A stretch of 64,000 nucleotides of DNA, taken from positions 72,108,646 through 72,172,645 of the forward strand of contig CM037585.1 in NCBI GenBank assembly GCA_021018995.1, read 5' to 3'. Under the pieces are notes generated by a model. That model was not told the origin of the DNA, did not search any database, and saw only the letters and a program-made list of their open reading frames with translations. Every line of letters begins with the position of its first letter. The stretch's first letter is position 1. The translations under genes were made by a program, and so were the position numbers. Source of the stretch: Chloranthus sessilifolius (taxonomy: Eukaryota > Streptophyta > Magnoliopsida > Chloranthales > Chloranthaceae). Positions 1 through 11,852 of the stretch are shown here, piece after piece.

Positions 1-299
1 GTAAACCTGAGTTGTATTATGTTTCATTTAAAAAAATTCTTTGTAGCTATGCCATAGTAGAATAAAAGTACTACTAATTCTTTTTGGAATCTTGTAGAAT
101 TGGACAACAGCAAAGGGAAAAGCTAGAGCTATAGCTGGAGTTTAGCTAGCTCTGTTTGCACTTCTTTTACCCTAAAACCTAGTCCTTTAATGTTGAATTC
201 CCTGTAATTAGTCTAGTTGTAAATTTATTTAGTTGTTAATTTAGTTAGAAAATTTTTTATGTGCTGTGAGCATTTTCCTTACTTGCTTATTCTGTGTGT

Positions 300-1740
300 A
301 TGCTTGGAAGAAGGCCTCTTAACCCTGAGTTGGAACCTCCAAATCCTGAGGTTGAAAGAGCCCTTAAACCAAGACATACCACATAAGGCCCTACTGTTGA
401 AACTGAGCCAGCTAACATGGCTGAGAACCCTGAAGGAATACAATGCACCAGGGGATTACACATCTCCCTTTTGCATATAATTCCCTTCAGTGGAAGGAAA
501 CTATGAAATCAAGTCCTCCACCATCAATATGCTGCCATCTTTTCATGGGCTTAGTAAGGAAGATCCTTGCAAGCGCATTGACCAATTTTTGGTACTTTGC
601 CCCACTTTCAATATTGTTGGCTTGGGACCTAAAGCCACCAAACTGAGACTTTTTCCTTTTTCCCTAAAGGACAAAGCTAGTACCTGGCTCTCTAAGCTCT
701 CAGCCAATAGCATTCAAACATGGAGTGACCTCCAAAGCCAATTCCTGGCTAAATTCTTTCCCATTAACAAAACTAGCTCAGTCCTCAACTGAGGATTTTT
801 ATGAAGCATGGGAGAGATTTCAGGAGATGTTAAAACAATGCCCCTACCACTAAATTCCACAGTGGAAACTAGTGCAAGTATTCTACCAAAGAATTAATCC
901 CAAGAGTAGGGATATGGTGGATGCCTCATGTGGTTGTAGTTACCTCCACAAGATAGCTGATGAGGATTGGGAGTTGTTTGACATCATAGGGGAAAATTTC
1001 ATGCAGCAGGAGTCACTGTCTCGCAGTGACAGCCAGACCCCTTCTAAGTTGGTGAGAGAGCCCACCCCTAGAGGTGGAATATATGAAGTTAAGGTGCAAA
1101 GTGAGTTGGAGAGGAAGGTGGACAACCTGAGCTTGAAGTTTGACAAATTAATGAATGTGATGCAGCCTAGAATGATTGCACAAGTGGAGGTATGTCTGAT
1201 ATGCCAATCTCCCACACATTTACTCCAGGATTATCCATCAGCCAATCAATTCCCTGATTTTGTTATGGAGTAAGCCAATATTGCCCAAGCATTTGGGCAG
1301 CAACTTGTTGGGCACTCATAGAGAAACCACCCAAATTTGAGGTGGAGACAAGATAATTACCCTCAACCCTAGCGGCAACAGTTGGTAGCTCCATACAGGC
1401 CCCAACACCAGTTTAACTAGGGATACTCACCTAGACAAAATTTTCTGTTGCCTGTCCCACAGCCCAACCAGTTGGCCTTGCCCCCACAACAGCCCAGATC
1501 CTCTTCTTTTGAAGAGCAAATGCTGACATCTATGCAGAAGTTGGGGAGCTTAGTCCAAACTGTGAACTTTCATGGGCAAAGTATTAAGAAAATAGAGGAC
1601 CAGATTAGTCAAATCAATAATGCTTTGAACAAGAAAGAAGATGGTAGATTGCCTAGTCAACCATTAGCCAACCACAAAGGGTAGTACATGATTGGAGAAT
1701 CAACGTCCAACCATGTGGATGATGGTTTAGTAGGATAAGG
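300..1740 (+). pseudogene. Athila-type gag, decayed
   Basis: Retrotransposon Gag, the structural protein that packages element RNA. Fragments line up with the gag at 18228-19607. A segment from about 437 reads EYNAPGDYTSPF and then GNYEIKSS. The PF03732-like core (KDKASTWLSKL, TWSDLQSQFLAKFFP) lies at about 660-770. A second block at 872-1273 reads RDMVDASCG and then a zinc-knuckle region. The knuckle is CLIC-QSPT-H-LLQD-Y, so the last Cys of CX2CX4HX4C has become Tyr. A C-terminal block at 1448-1684 holds a Gln/Pro-rich stretch and a short helix (SIKKIEDQISQINNALNKKE). Several stops and frameshifts separate the blocks, so no full Gag can be made. Confidence 0.75.
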
Positions 1741-2190
1741 CAACTGAGGAGGTCATTGAGAGTAACAATGAAAAGAAGGTGAGTGGTTAAGAACCAAAGA
1801 AAGTGTGTACCATATGTATTGACTATGTGTTTTGCTTTGAGTTACTTAGAAAATTTTCATTTACTACCTTAGAATAATGATTTGCTTGTGTGTCTGATTG
1901 TGTTTTGTCATTGTTGTTTTGAGTACATGTGAATGTCTATCATTTGAATTTTGATACTCATGTCTATTACTGATGGTTGAGATGCTCTCATAATACATGT
2001 CATGCATTTGATCTGAAAGATTATTTGTGGAATTTTGAATTTTTGATGTTTAAATGCTGATAAAGGGTAACCAAATTGTCATGATGAAGTGGAGCACATG
2101 CCTAGGAGTTAGTGCTGATGCACATTAACTTGGTGCATGACATTGTACATGCACAGGCCAGGGCCCAAGCTAAGAGAAAAGGGTTAGGTG
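1741..2190. other. Gag-ORF2 spacer, no gene seen
   Basis: AT-rich noncoding sequence after gag in the plus-strand Athila-type element. No ORF, repeat or RNA gene could be supported. Confidence 0.5.
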
Positions 2191-2560
2191 TTGCTCTCTC
2201 ACGAGGCTAAATAGCCTAAATTTCAAGCTCGCGAGCCACCTGAAGCTTTCTCGTGGAGTTTTGATGAATATTTTGTACCACACGAGAGCTTTGTGAGCAC
2301 AAGGACATATGCTGCAGCCTGATAGTGAGCCCTGTGAGGTGCTTGAGACTCACATTATAATGCTCGCGAGGTTTCACTACTGTAACTGCGCGAGATATGA
2401 GCAACTGCTTCGCGCCCTTGAGCCTGAATTTACCTTTCCTTTTCTTCACGACAGAACCTCTCGCCAGGTTAGCTGTGTACTACATGAGGAATGTAATCCG
2501 CGAGAACCTGGTGAGAGTTGTGCGAGGCACGGGATAAGCCCTACAAACCCAGTGATTTCC
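2191..2560 (+). repeat. CGCGAG-like motif cluster upstream of ORF2
   Basis: Dense short variants of CTCGCGAG (CGCGAG, CTCGTGGAG, CACGAGAG, CTCGCGAGG, TGCGAGG) recur between gag and ORF2. The same kind of cluster lies in the equivalent place of the minus-strand relative (about 17700-17900) and inside the LTRs of both elements. Short ORFs here are by-products of the composition. A regulatory role is only an inference. Confidence 0.55.
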
Positions 2561-2921
2561 TCATTCTCGCCAGTTTAATTTCACTTTGTCGTAGCTTTCA
2601 CTATGCATTCACGAGCTCCCTCTATTCTTCTTTCTTCTATACAACCCTTTACACTCAACCTCAACTAATTTTATCATACCATTTTACTCCCCACCACCTC
2701 CTGGACACTTTGAGTTAGGTTTGGGGGGATTTGAACATTTGTACAACGTGTGAGGTGAAACCCTAACTATCATTTGATAAGATTTCTCACTCTCTCTCAG
2801 TTGATTTAATTGCACATTACTCTAGTATAAGTTGAGAGCAATTTGGTGCCTATTTTATTTCTGAAGTGTGCATTCCACCTGCTGGGAGTTTCAAACCCTA
2901 ATTTGGAGAAATTTGATAGTT

Positions 2922-5900
2922 ATGGCCACGAGTTCAAAATTCTCAGATAACTTGTCTGCTTTGGTAACCCTACCACCTGTTGGGAGCCCTGTGGCCACAC
3001 GTAAATTTGTAAGGATTGTAGAGGCCTCTAATGTGGAGATCCCTGTGGTAACTACACCAACTAAAGAGCCCCAAAATGAGTAAACTGTTAAAAAAGGAAA
3101 GGGGGTGGCCTCTGATGCCCAAGGTACCAAAAAGAAATCTGCTCCTAAGAAGAGGGCCAGAGAGCACCCACCATCTAAGAGCCCTGAGAAATCAAAGAAG
3201 AAATAGAAAATGGGCAAGGAAGTAGCCCCTGAAGTCCCTGAGGATGAAGAGGAAGAAGATAATGAATACCTCAGGGTCCCATCTGAATTTGTTGCAACAA
3301 TTAAGCTAGAATCTGAGATAATTTTTTATAAGGCTTTCTTTGAGGAGCTATCTGAAACAGTTGCCTCCATGGGGTACCTCACCAAAGCCTCATTGCTGCC
3401 CCTACTGAGACCCCTAATGTAACTAGGCTTCCTTAGACTAGTGCAATTGTTTTACCAGAATATCAGAGTCAAAACTTGGGATGATGGGAACCCAACATTG
3501 CTGGTGTTGATAGATAAATTCGAGATGGTGTTCAATCAGGTAGCAACTGCTAGAATTCTTGGGATACCAGTCAGGTATAGCCCTGAATGTGGCTTGGGTC
3601 CTCCTTTGACAGCCACCATCCTAGAGATAGCCAAGGAGATTACTGGAGGGGTCACTGCATTAGGAGTGTCAATAAGGAAGAGAGATCTGCACCCCCACCT
3701 CAAATTTATGGATGGGGTGCTGAGGAAAAATGTGTATTGCTCTGGACATGAGCAAGAGAGGAGGTCTCCTATTGCTGATGCACTCTTCTCCTTCCACAAG
3801 AACCATTACTTAAGTGCTGCCAAGTTAATTTTTGAGGGGATGACGGACATTGTGGAGAAGGTGAAAACCAAGAAGAAATCTCATTCCCTTCCCTACTGCA
3901 GGCTTATTATAGCCTTACTGAAGCTTGGAGGGTATCAATTTCAAATGAATGAAAAACCATTGCCCTGAATCCCAAAAATTATGGAAAGAAGCAATGGGAG
4001 ATAAGTGGCACTCTCATTGAGAAGAAGAAGGCAAATATAGGAGCAACCTCTGATGTTGCTGCCTCTATAGCTCCAAGTTCTGCTGCCCTCTCTCAGGCAG
4101 CCCATTCATTTTTGTCATCCAACACCACCACCACATCTGAAGCCAATACCTTACCAGCCACCCCTTCACCTTCCATACCAGCCACTACCCCAGCCTCACA
4201 ACCTTCCATAGTCCCATTACCCTCATCCCAACTAACTTTACCCATCCCCACAACCCCCATACCTGCTACTACCTTAACCATACCCTCACCCATCACATCA
4301 GCCACACCAAGCTCACCCATCCATACCACATCTAAAGCAACCATACCAATCCCTCAACCATCCTCATCTATGCTACCAACCTATAAAAAGAAAAGAAGAT
4401 CATCCAAGGCACAGAAGCAACCCCAACCTACATATACCCCCCAAACCATCCCAATTCCTGAAACCTCCACTATCTTGGACCCAACCATTGATCTACCACC
4501 ACCTTCACCAACCCAAGCCTTTGAATCTAAGCCTCCCACCCTTGAAATCCCACATAGCTCCCCACTACACCCCCCAGCCCATTGAAACCTCCACACCTTT
4601 TCCACATGAGTTCCTTATACCCTTAGACCGACCCATTCCATCCTCACCTACCAATGACCAACTCCCTATGTCAGAGGAGGGATACTCAACCATGATGTCC
4701 TCTATCATAAAGGACATCAACTATGAGTTTACACCTCTCTTAGACTCACCTCTCCCTCCATGTTTCACCCCTCCTCCATAGTCCCCACAGGCCACCACCT
4801 TCACTCATGCACCCACATCCCCATTTCAACCAATTCCACCCTCCACCCCTGATTTCCTATCATATATCTTTAACGTATTACTCTCTCTTCAAGCACAAGT
4901 GTTGGCCAACTCCTAAACATAATCATCTATTGATGCCAACCTGCATGCCATGCACTCCAACCTCCCAGACCAAACCTTAATCCACACCAGCTTAGAAGTC
5001 ATCCAAGCCTCCTTGTCACTTTTCACCCCCACATCACAACAACCACCTACCCCTCCAACCACCCATTTACCTACCCCACCTCCTTCTCCCCAACCCATAA
5101 CCTCAATTGTCACCACACCTGCCATTACACCCATTGAACCTATCCCCATTATCCCTCCAATTATATTTACCAATGCCTCCACTGAAACTGAACCTGAACC
5201 TGAACTTATCCCTATCCTGTTGCCCATTATCCCCCCACCTGATATCCCACCACCAGTAGCTACCTCTGATGCTGCAACTAATGTGGAGGACTTAATACCA
5301 ACCTCCTCCACACCAACCCAAATAGACCCATAACCCGAACCTATAGTCCATCACCCTTTACCCTCCATATTCACCTCATCCATCCACTGTTCCTTGCTGG
5401 CTAGCCCATCTTCAAGTGATCAACAACCCATCCTGCCCGCCTCATCCTTCTCCCTACCTCCATACTCCACTCTCCTCCGTGCCATGCAAGAGAACCCATA
5501 CCTAAATAATGAAGTCATTAAAGGAATGGCTACCATCAGAACTTCCATCAGACAACCCTATGAAGAGAAAATCAATCAGATGGAGTTCGATCACTGGGTT
5601 TAACTATTGAGAATATCTAAGGGCTGGGGTAGAATTTTGGTTCTATATGAAGCTGAAAAACATACTTCAGCAACTGAGAAGTTGAGAGTTGATGGCCTAG
5701 AGAAAAGATTAGATGCATCAAAAGATATTACAAAGGCCATCAGGGACCTCTATGAAACTAGAGTTCAGCTTGCTGAGACAAAGGCTACAATCCTTGAAAG
5801 GGAAGTTGCTGAACTAACTGGCACAACTCCTCCACAAGCAGCTGAGCCTCTCCCTCCTGCTACTTGTCCTACAGCTACTAAAGAAAAAGGCAAAAGACCC

Positions 5901-5930
5901 CAAGTCAAGACTGAACCAACAGATAATTAG
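2922..5930 (+). pseudogene. Accessory ORF2: plant-transposon-type domain, Pro-rich region and coiled coil
   Basis: A long second ORF replaces pol. It starts at MATSSKFSDN, followed by a Lys/Arg-rich stretch (about 3090-3210) and an acidic run. A globular region at about 3270-3970 includes LIDKFEMVFNQVATARILGIPV and LRKNVYCSGHEQERRSPIAD. It matches the equivalent region of the minus-strand element and resembles the 'putative plant transposon protein' domain (PF20167-like) found in Athila-type elements; this is family recognition from memory, not a search. A Pro/Ser/Thr-rich stretch runs from about 4080 to 5480. A coiled-coil-like segment (TEKLRVDGLEKRLDASKD, QLAETKATILEREVAEL) lies at about 5640-5830, and a basic tail ends TEPTDN-stop. 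In-frame stops at about 3080, 3205, 3420 and 3966, and others in the Pro-rich part, break the frame. Confidence 0.65.
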
Positions 5931-7835
5931 GATGATTAGATTTGCACATGTACTTAGTTAGGATATACATTGGGTAGTTCCTTTTCCTTACATTGTACAA
6001 ATTTTTATTCTATAAAGGAAATTTCTTTTTCTTATATTTTACTTGCTTTACTTTCTGCTTCCTATCTCGTATGTTTGTTTTAGTTGTTTGTGTGTGCATT
6101 GTTTCCTGCTTTTATATATTTTACTTAGTGTCAGTTTTATATATGGTCCCTGCTGTACATGCCCTCTTATCTTTGAATCAGTGAGGACACTGCTCCTCAT
6201 AGGTTTGGGGGTGTGGCAAGGATTGCCAATGATCCAGTTAACCTAAGTGTAGCAGTCCTAACTAAGTGAGGAATAAAGAGAATGAATTTCACCTAAGCAA
6301 TGTTGAAAGTGAGGAATTTAAACACTGTGTAGACCTTTTTAATACTAAAATCATTGAAAATCATTACTTCTATAAGGTGAACATCAGGAAAATTTTTATA
6401 AACAGTAGTTAGTGAACCAGTAAGGAGAGAAATAGGTGAAAGCATACCCTTTTAAGTTCAATTGAAGACCATACCCAGTGAGCTTTGAGCCTAAATTGTT
6501 TTTTTTTTAGGAGTGTCTATGAAAAAAAATTTCTGTTCTAAGGACTGACTGAATCAAGCCCTTTTCACTAGAAGTTAGACACCCCAAGTTGAAGCTATTT
6601 GACAATAATCATGACACTAAGGAAAGGATCAAGGCCTTCATTTAGACAGTTTGAGCCTAAAAGATTAAACCTGTGAAACTACCCTTGTGCACACACTTTT
6701 TGAGCCTTAAAGCCTCATTTTTCTTCAACAAACACCAAAGTACTTGAACCTGAACCTCTTAACCTAATTCAGCCCTACCCTCACTCTGAGAATTCAGAAG
6801 GTAAGAGAGAGGATGTTGAAGATAGGTAAGTAAAAGTTTAACATTTGATGAGAGGAGAAGAAGAGAGAAGGTCTGTAAATTATAGTGTAGCAGTTGTAAA
6901 TGTGTGGCAACCATCATAAAAATAAAAAAAAAATTTAATGCAAGAAATAAAAAGGAAAGAGAAAAGAAAGAGAAGTCAAAAGAAGAATTTTATTAGAAAT
7001 GTTGAAAAGAAGAGAAGAAGTTGGCCACCTAGCTCTAAAATTTCAAAAGAAGATGGAGTTGTGCTGAAATGAAGAAGGCAAAGTCATGAATCATCTCCTA
7101 CCTATGTTGATTTCTCAATTTTGAATCCCTCTTTACTCCTTTTATTCTTTACAACCCTCACCAATAAGTCACATTACAACCCATGAAAAGCCCTTGTTGA
7201 TCCAAAGTCAAATGAACTGTCATGCGAAGATGAAGGAATGTCTAATCTGTGGTGAGAGTACTTTATGATGTCAGAAATTAGAAGAACTGCCTATGCTCAT
7301 GCTTGCAAACCTAGTTGGGGTATGTACCTGCTCTTGAGCTTCTGTGACATGATACACCCTTAAATTCATTTATGAGAGATAGCCCTGGTAAGCATTGGGT
7401 CTGAGATTGAAATCATTGGGGCATTGTTTGAACCTAAATTTTGATGTACTGATAAGCTTAGTACTGTTTTGTACATTTTGTTTTCTTGGTGTCAGCTGAT
7501 TAGATGTGATGAGCATGCATGCATGACTAAGGTGTTAAATTATTTGCCTGCTTTGGAACTTCTTTCATATTGACAGAGCAAGGGTTAAATGAACTGCATT
7601 TATTTCAAACTGATTAACCATTGTGTGCACTTTTGTTAACTGTTTCATTGAGAAGTTTGTGGCTACCTTCACTGAAAACCCTCAGGAGACTTCACTCCTC
7701 CACTAGGGATCACCTAGGCATTTAAAAGGCTTGATGCATAAGCTAAATGCATCCATGCTCCCTACAAAAGTGGCATTTTACATTCTTAGAATAGCTGTTT
7801 AAATTTTGCTTTGCTCAGGGACTAGCAAAGATTAG
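5931..7835 (+). other. 3' noncoding region of the Athila-type element
   Basis: About 1.9 kb between ORF2 and the polypurine tract, AT-rich, without a credible ORF. The minus-strand relative has an equally long noncoding stretch at 11851-13697. No pol fragment was recognised. Confidence 0.6.
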
Positions 7836-7845
7836 TTTAGGGGTG
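7830..7845 (+). promoter_or_regulatory. Polypurine tract of plus-strand Athila-type element
   Basis: A purine-rich run ending TTTAGGGGTG sits directly before the LTR start TGTTA. The minus-strand relative has the same junction (TTTAGGGGTG then TGTTAAG). This is the expected site of plus-strand priming. Confidence 0.7.
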
Positions 7846-8965
7846 TGTTATTCACTAAAAAGTACTCCTTTTTAGCTTGTTTTGGAGTTAGTAACAAATT
7901 GCACAACTTAACACAAAGTCCTTACCTTTGGCACCAAGAAGAGAGAGAATTCAAGTAAAAGATGACAGCTGAACCAGAAAGTGATGGAACACCATGGTGA
8001 CTATTTTGCATGTCATAATGGACCAAGAAAGTCCAGTAGATGAAAGAAGTATAGGTGACCAAGAAAGTCCAGTAGATGAAAGAAGCGGTAACAGAAGCAT
8101 GTGCATAGCAACAGAGGAGCCAATGACCTATCTCGCATAATTGAGGAGTTGCCTCGCGCTGTTCAATTCACTGGCAAAGCTCCCTCATGCAGCTAAGACA
8201 TGCAACATATTCGAACTCGAGAAGAAGTCGTGCAACTCAATGAAGGGGGTTATCACACAGCAGTCTCTCATGCAGCAGTCGCACACTTCAACCACAATCA
8301 ACATGTGAAGAAACTCACGGAGCTCTAGCGCACTAAGATTCCAAAAATACAACTCATGAAGTTCTTACGAGGATCAAGCCTTAATGTAGCCGCACACACT
8401 ACCTCATGAGACCAATTGGCATGAACAATAGCAAAGACCTCGCGAAGTTCTCGCGTGGCTCTGGAAGAGAGAGACGCCCAGAAGTTCTCTCGCGCAGCTC
8501 TCGCTCGCCTAGAAGCTTAACCCTGAACTGAGCGAGATGCAAAGGTATTTGCACGAGTACCTCGCGAAAGAAAACTTTTGAAGCTCTACTATGCGAGCAA
8601 GCTAAGCACTGAAAGTCCTTTTGTGCGAGTGCATCCAAAGCTAAAGCAGCTGCGTGATCATCTAAAGTCCTACTATGCGAGACAGCAATATTCAAAGCCA
8701 AACTCTACCTCGCGAACACTCTGCAGCTGTGCGACATAAGTGATATGCAGGAGCCAACCTTGCGAAGTTCGAGCTCTCCACTTCTCAATCTTAACTTAAG
8801 GACCTTTTAGGGATTTCCCCAGGTCTAGGGCACACATCCTGAGGCATGAATCTTGATGCACACATCCCATGACATCCAAGGGTTGTAATAGTGCCACATT
8901 TGCTTGAAAAATTACGGTTTACTCTTCTCATTTTGCCCCAGTGTTATCTTAAATATTCCATTCGA
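7846..8965 (+). repeat. Truncated 3' LTR, plus-strand Athila-type element
   Basis: Begins TGTTA right after the polypurine tract and shares an early ACTAAAAAGTAC-type block with the LTRs of the minus-strand element. A cluster of CGCGAG/CTCGCGA motifs spans about 8140-8770, as in those LTRs. Similarity stops near 8965, before the TATA-box part of the LTR, and the sequence changes to mitochondrial-like DNA. The LTR is therefore cut within U3. The small minus-strand ORF inside it is a compositional artefact. Confidence 0.65.
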
Positions 8966-9356
8966 TAGCTATCCCCTACACGACTCGATCGACCGACCAT
9001 TCCGAATAAAGATATTTCTTTAGCGGGTCATAAGGGTAAAGAGAGGGATAGAGTGGCCAACCTAAGCACTCGACTAGATAGTTTTTTCAATTGACCATAA
9101 CAACTAAACGTGGCTTGATCCCCCACTATGGAATATTCGACCAAACAAACTCGAAGGCTAGAAGGAAATCAATCTGGTATGGGTAGGACTCGCGAACGAA
9201 AAGGTTTAGGGTGGTCCATTCGACCCTAAAAAACTAGACTCTCCAAGAATTGACTCATTCAATGACATTGAATCTATCTAAGAGCTTTCCGCCATATCAG
9301 TAATCCCTGTCCATTGCTCAAATCGGTCATGGGAATCACGTAAAAGCAAAGAATGT
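8966..9356. other. Mitochondrial-like segment between two LTR elements
   Basis: A sharp rise in GC and a texture like plant mitochondrial intergenic DNA (for example CGACTCGATCGACCGACC). It probably belongs with the similar block at 22555-32620, from which the minus-strand Athila-type element separates it. No gene recognised. The organelle origin is judged on composition only. Confidence 0.35.
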
Positions 9357-11835
9357 TGTTGGCAGCTCTCTGAGTGTGTGCTTGCTTTATTGGTTTGTGG
9401 TAAAAGAAATTTAAAATCAAGATAAAACAGGGGATGGAATCAGCACAACTAAGAAATCCTAGACCTGCAAGATACAGGGTCCATTGTGGCAAGTTTTGAT
9501 AAGTAAGAGTTTGTCCCACAGGGAAGGGTGATCTACAGCTCCAAGGGAGCCATCTCCAGTAGTCCCTTCAGATCTGACTACAGATCTGGCAGTCCTAAAA
9601 AGGAGGGGAGTTTAAGGTCACTTATTCTAGGTATTCTAAGGTAACCTAATGTCTAAACTACAGAAAGGGTTGAGAGGATGGATGGAGTGTGGAAAATAAA
9701 TATAAAAGGGTGAGAAGTATGTTATTGAGCCTAGATCAGAGGAGCTTTGTAACTCAGATTCAGATATGATGTTATAGAAATCCTGTCCAATGGCTACGTT
9801 ATCACCACTGAGGAGAAAGGATCCAACCCATCTCTCTGCCATGATTCAATCCCTTAAGGTTATAACCTGTCCACTCAAATGGCCACAGACTATCCCATAG
9901 GGGAACCACAATCCAGGGATGGGTCAAAACAAGTTAATCATTGTAGGCACTATTTCATCCAGGCTACCAGCTCATGAATCCATAGGGAACCTAAACCTCT
10001 AAAGCTCTATGTGTGGGGCTAAGGTTGTATAGGACCATGATAGCCCAGACACATAGAACCAACAAGAGATTGAGTACAACCTTCGATCTAGCTGTCCATT
10101 GCTTGAGTGAGGCTACAATGGTCCAGTCACAAGCCTACAATCTCTATACCCAAATCAGATCTAATATCTTATAGCGGATCTATACAATTATAGGGGAGTC
10201 TACCTCTGTACAATCTCCCACCAGGCTAATACAAGCTCAGGAGAAAAGAAGAAGGATCCATCTTGGATCGGTGGATTAGAATCACCCTAAGGCTATAACC
10301 TGTCCACTTGAATGGTCACAGACTATCCCAGAGGCTATCCTCCTCTCACGGAGCCCAAGACAAAACAAGAATATCGCTGCCACCACCATGGTCACCAGGC
10401 TACCAGCTCAAGCTCCCATGGGGATTTCAGATCTAGTGGGTCCTATGGTGGGGCTAAGGCTATATATGACCATGATAGCCCAGAAACACAGGTCACTTGG
10501 ATCTGAATGACCCTTAGAATCAGTCCTCCATTGCTTTGAATCACAGCTAAAGCAATGGTGGATCACAAGGCAGTAGCCTTGCACAGAGCATCTCACATTC
10601 AAACACAAATCCCACAGAGTACAAATCCTATTTCAAAACTTCCATTGATCTAGTTCAAAAGGCATAGAAAGACATAGCCAACAAGTGCTGGACTATGGAG
10701 AGAAGGAAAAAGAAAAAGAAAACTACTTACAACTATAAAAAGAAAAGAACAACGATCTCAGATCAAGTCTCTAAGAAATGAGATGTGTTCCCAGCTATTC
10801 CAGGATTTTCTTAAACCTAAACTAAGTATGGGTTTATATAGCAGTGGTGTGGCGGTGCATTAGGGTTAGGAAACCCTAATTTTAACGATGCCACATGGCC
10901 GAATAGTGATCCTTGGATTCCTTGGGGCGCGTGCACAAAGATTTGAGCGTGGGAGTGCTTACCCTAATCGCTGGAAATTCCCAGAAGGTCCTCTGCTAAA
11001 GAGATGGAAGTTGAAGTTTAGAGCTTCGCTAGGTAGCCATTATTTCCCAGACTTGTCGCATGGTAGCTCTTGCTCTTCACGAGGATGGTTTGACATTGAA
11101 GCTTCAACCACCGCGAGGTTGCCTTGGTTTGCTCTTCAGGCAGTCACGAGGTTGAGTAGACATCAAAGCCTCAGATGTCACGGGGTTGGAGTTCAAGCAG
11201 TCGCGAGGTAGCTGTGGGTTCGTTGGGTTGATCTTCGCAAGGACAGATTTGAATAGTGCGAGAACTTCGCGAGCACTTATCTTCAATGGACTTCGCGAGT
11301 TTCCTCGTGAGGCTTTAATGAGTTCTGAACTGCATGAGGTTTCATGTCTTAACTGATCTTCGCGAAGATGGCTTCGTCTTCGTGAGGATGCTTTCTTCTT
11401 GAATGGCGTAAGAATTGCGCGAGGAGTTCTCTTCTGATAATTGCATCCTGCGACCACTGCGCGAGGAGTTTCCTGAAGCTCTCTCTCCTCAGCCGTTCTG
11501 AGCGACTGAGCAAGGTTGAGAGAGGTCTGCTTTGAACTGCGTGAGACTGTGTGATGTGTTCTACTCTTGAGCTTCACGAGAGCTGCGCGAGTAGTTATTG
11601 TAAAGTCTGGGGAAGCTTAGTTAGACTGCGCGAGACTCATTCCAGGTCTGGATTCAGAGTTCATCCTTCTGAGGGACTTCTGGTGCCAAAACAGGCTCCT
11701 TAGCAGGATTCCTGGCCTTATTTCACTACTGATTATTACCTACATAAAATACTTAACAAGAACTTATTAGATGGCTAAGGGTCTAATCAAAGGTTAAGTT
11801 AAGGGGTGAAAAGTGGTACTTTTTAGGTCTTAACA
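9357..11835 (-). repeat. 3' LTR of minus-strand Athila-type element
   Basis: About 2479 bp, a direct repeat of 20067-22554 with scattered substitutions and small indels. On the minus strand it begins TGTTAAGACC and ends GCCAACA. It carries a CGCGAG-motif array at about 11100-11640 and a TATA-like TATATAAACC at 10840-10831. ORFs inside it are mirrored in the other copy and are not genes. Confidence 0.9.
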
Positions 11836-11852
11836 CACCCCTAAACCTAATC
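11836..11852 (-). promoter_or_regulatory. Polypurine tract of minus-strand Athila-type element
   Basis: Read on the minus strand, GATTAGGTTTAGGGGTG lies immediately before the 3' LTR start TGTTAAG. It matches the tract in the plus-strand relative near 7830-7845. Confidence 0.75.

Larger units (their letters stand above)
1..8965 (+). mobile_element. Non-autonomous Athila-type LTR retrotransposon, left-truncated by the window
   Basis: Internal region of a Ty3/gypsy Athila-type element read left to right: leader, decayed gag, spacer with CGCGAG-like motifs, second ORF with a plant-transposon-type domain, about 1.9 kb of noncoding DNA, polypurine tract and truncated 3' LTR. The order and the coding sequence match a complete minus-strand relative at 9357-22554. 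The 5' LTR and primer site are presumed to lie just left of position 1, because the first 250 bases resemble the post-primer leader of that relative. No protease, RT, RNase H or integrase sequence is visible between gag and the 3' LTR. Family assignment rests on the gag, the layout and the tRNA-Asp-type primer site of the relative. Confidence 0.75.

Noticed and set aside
4093-5311. Gly/Val-rich minus-strand ORFs
   Set aside because: Antisense shadows of the Pro/Thr-rich region of the plus-strand ORF2.
9274-11211. Several ORFs with close copies at 20017-21920
   Set aside because: They lie inside the two LTRs and are repeated because the LTRs are repeated; no domain is visible.
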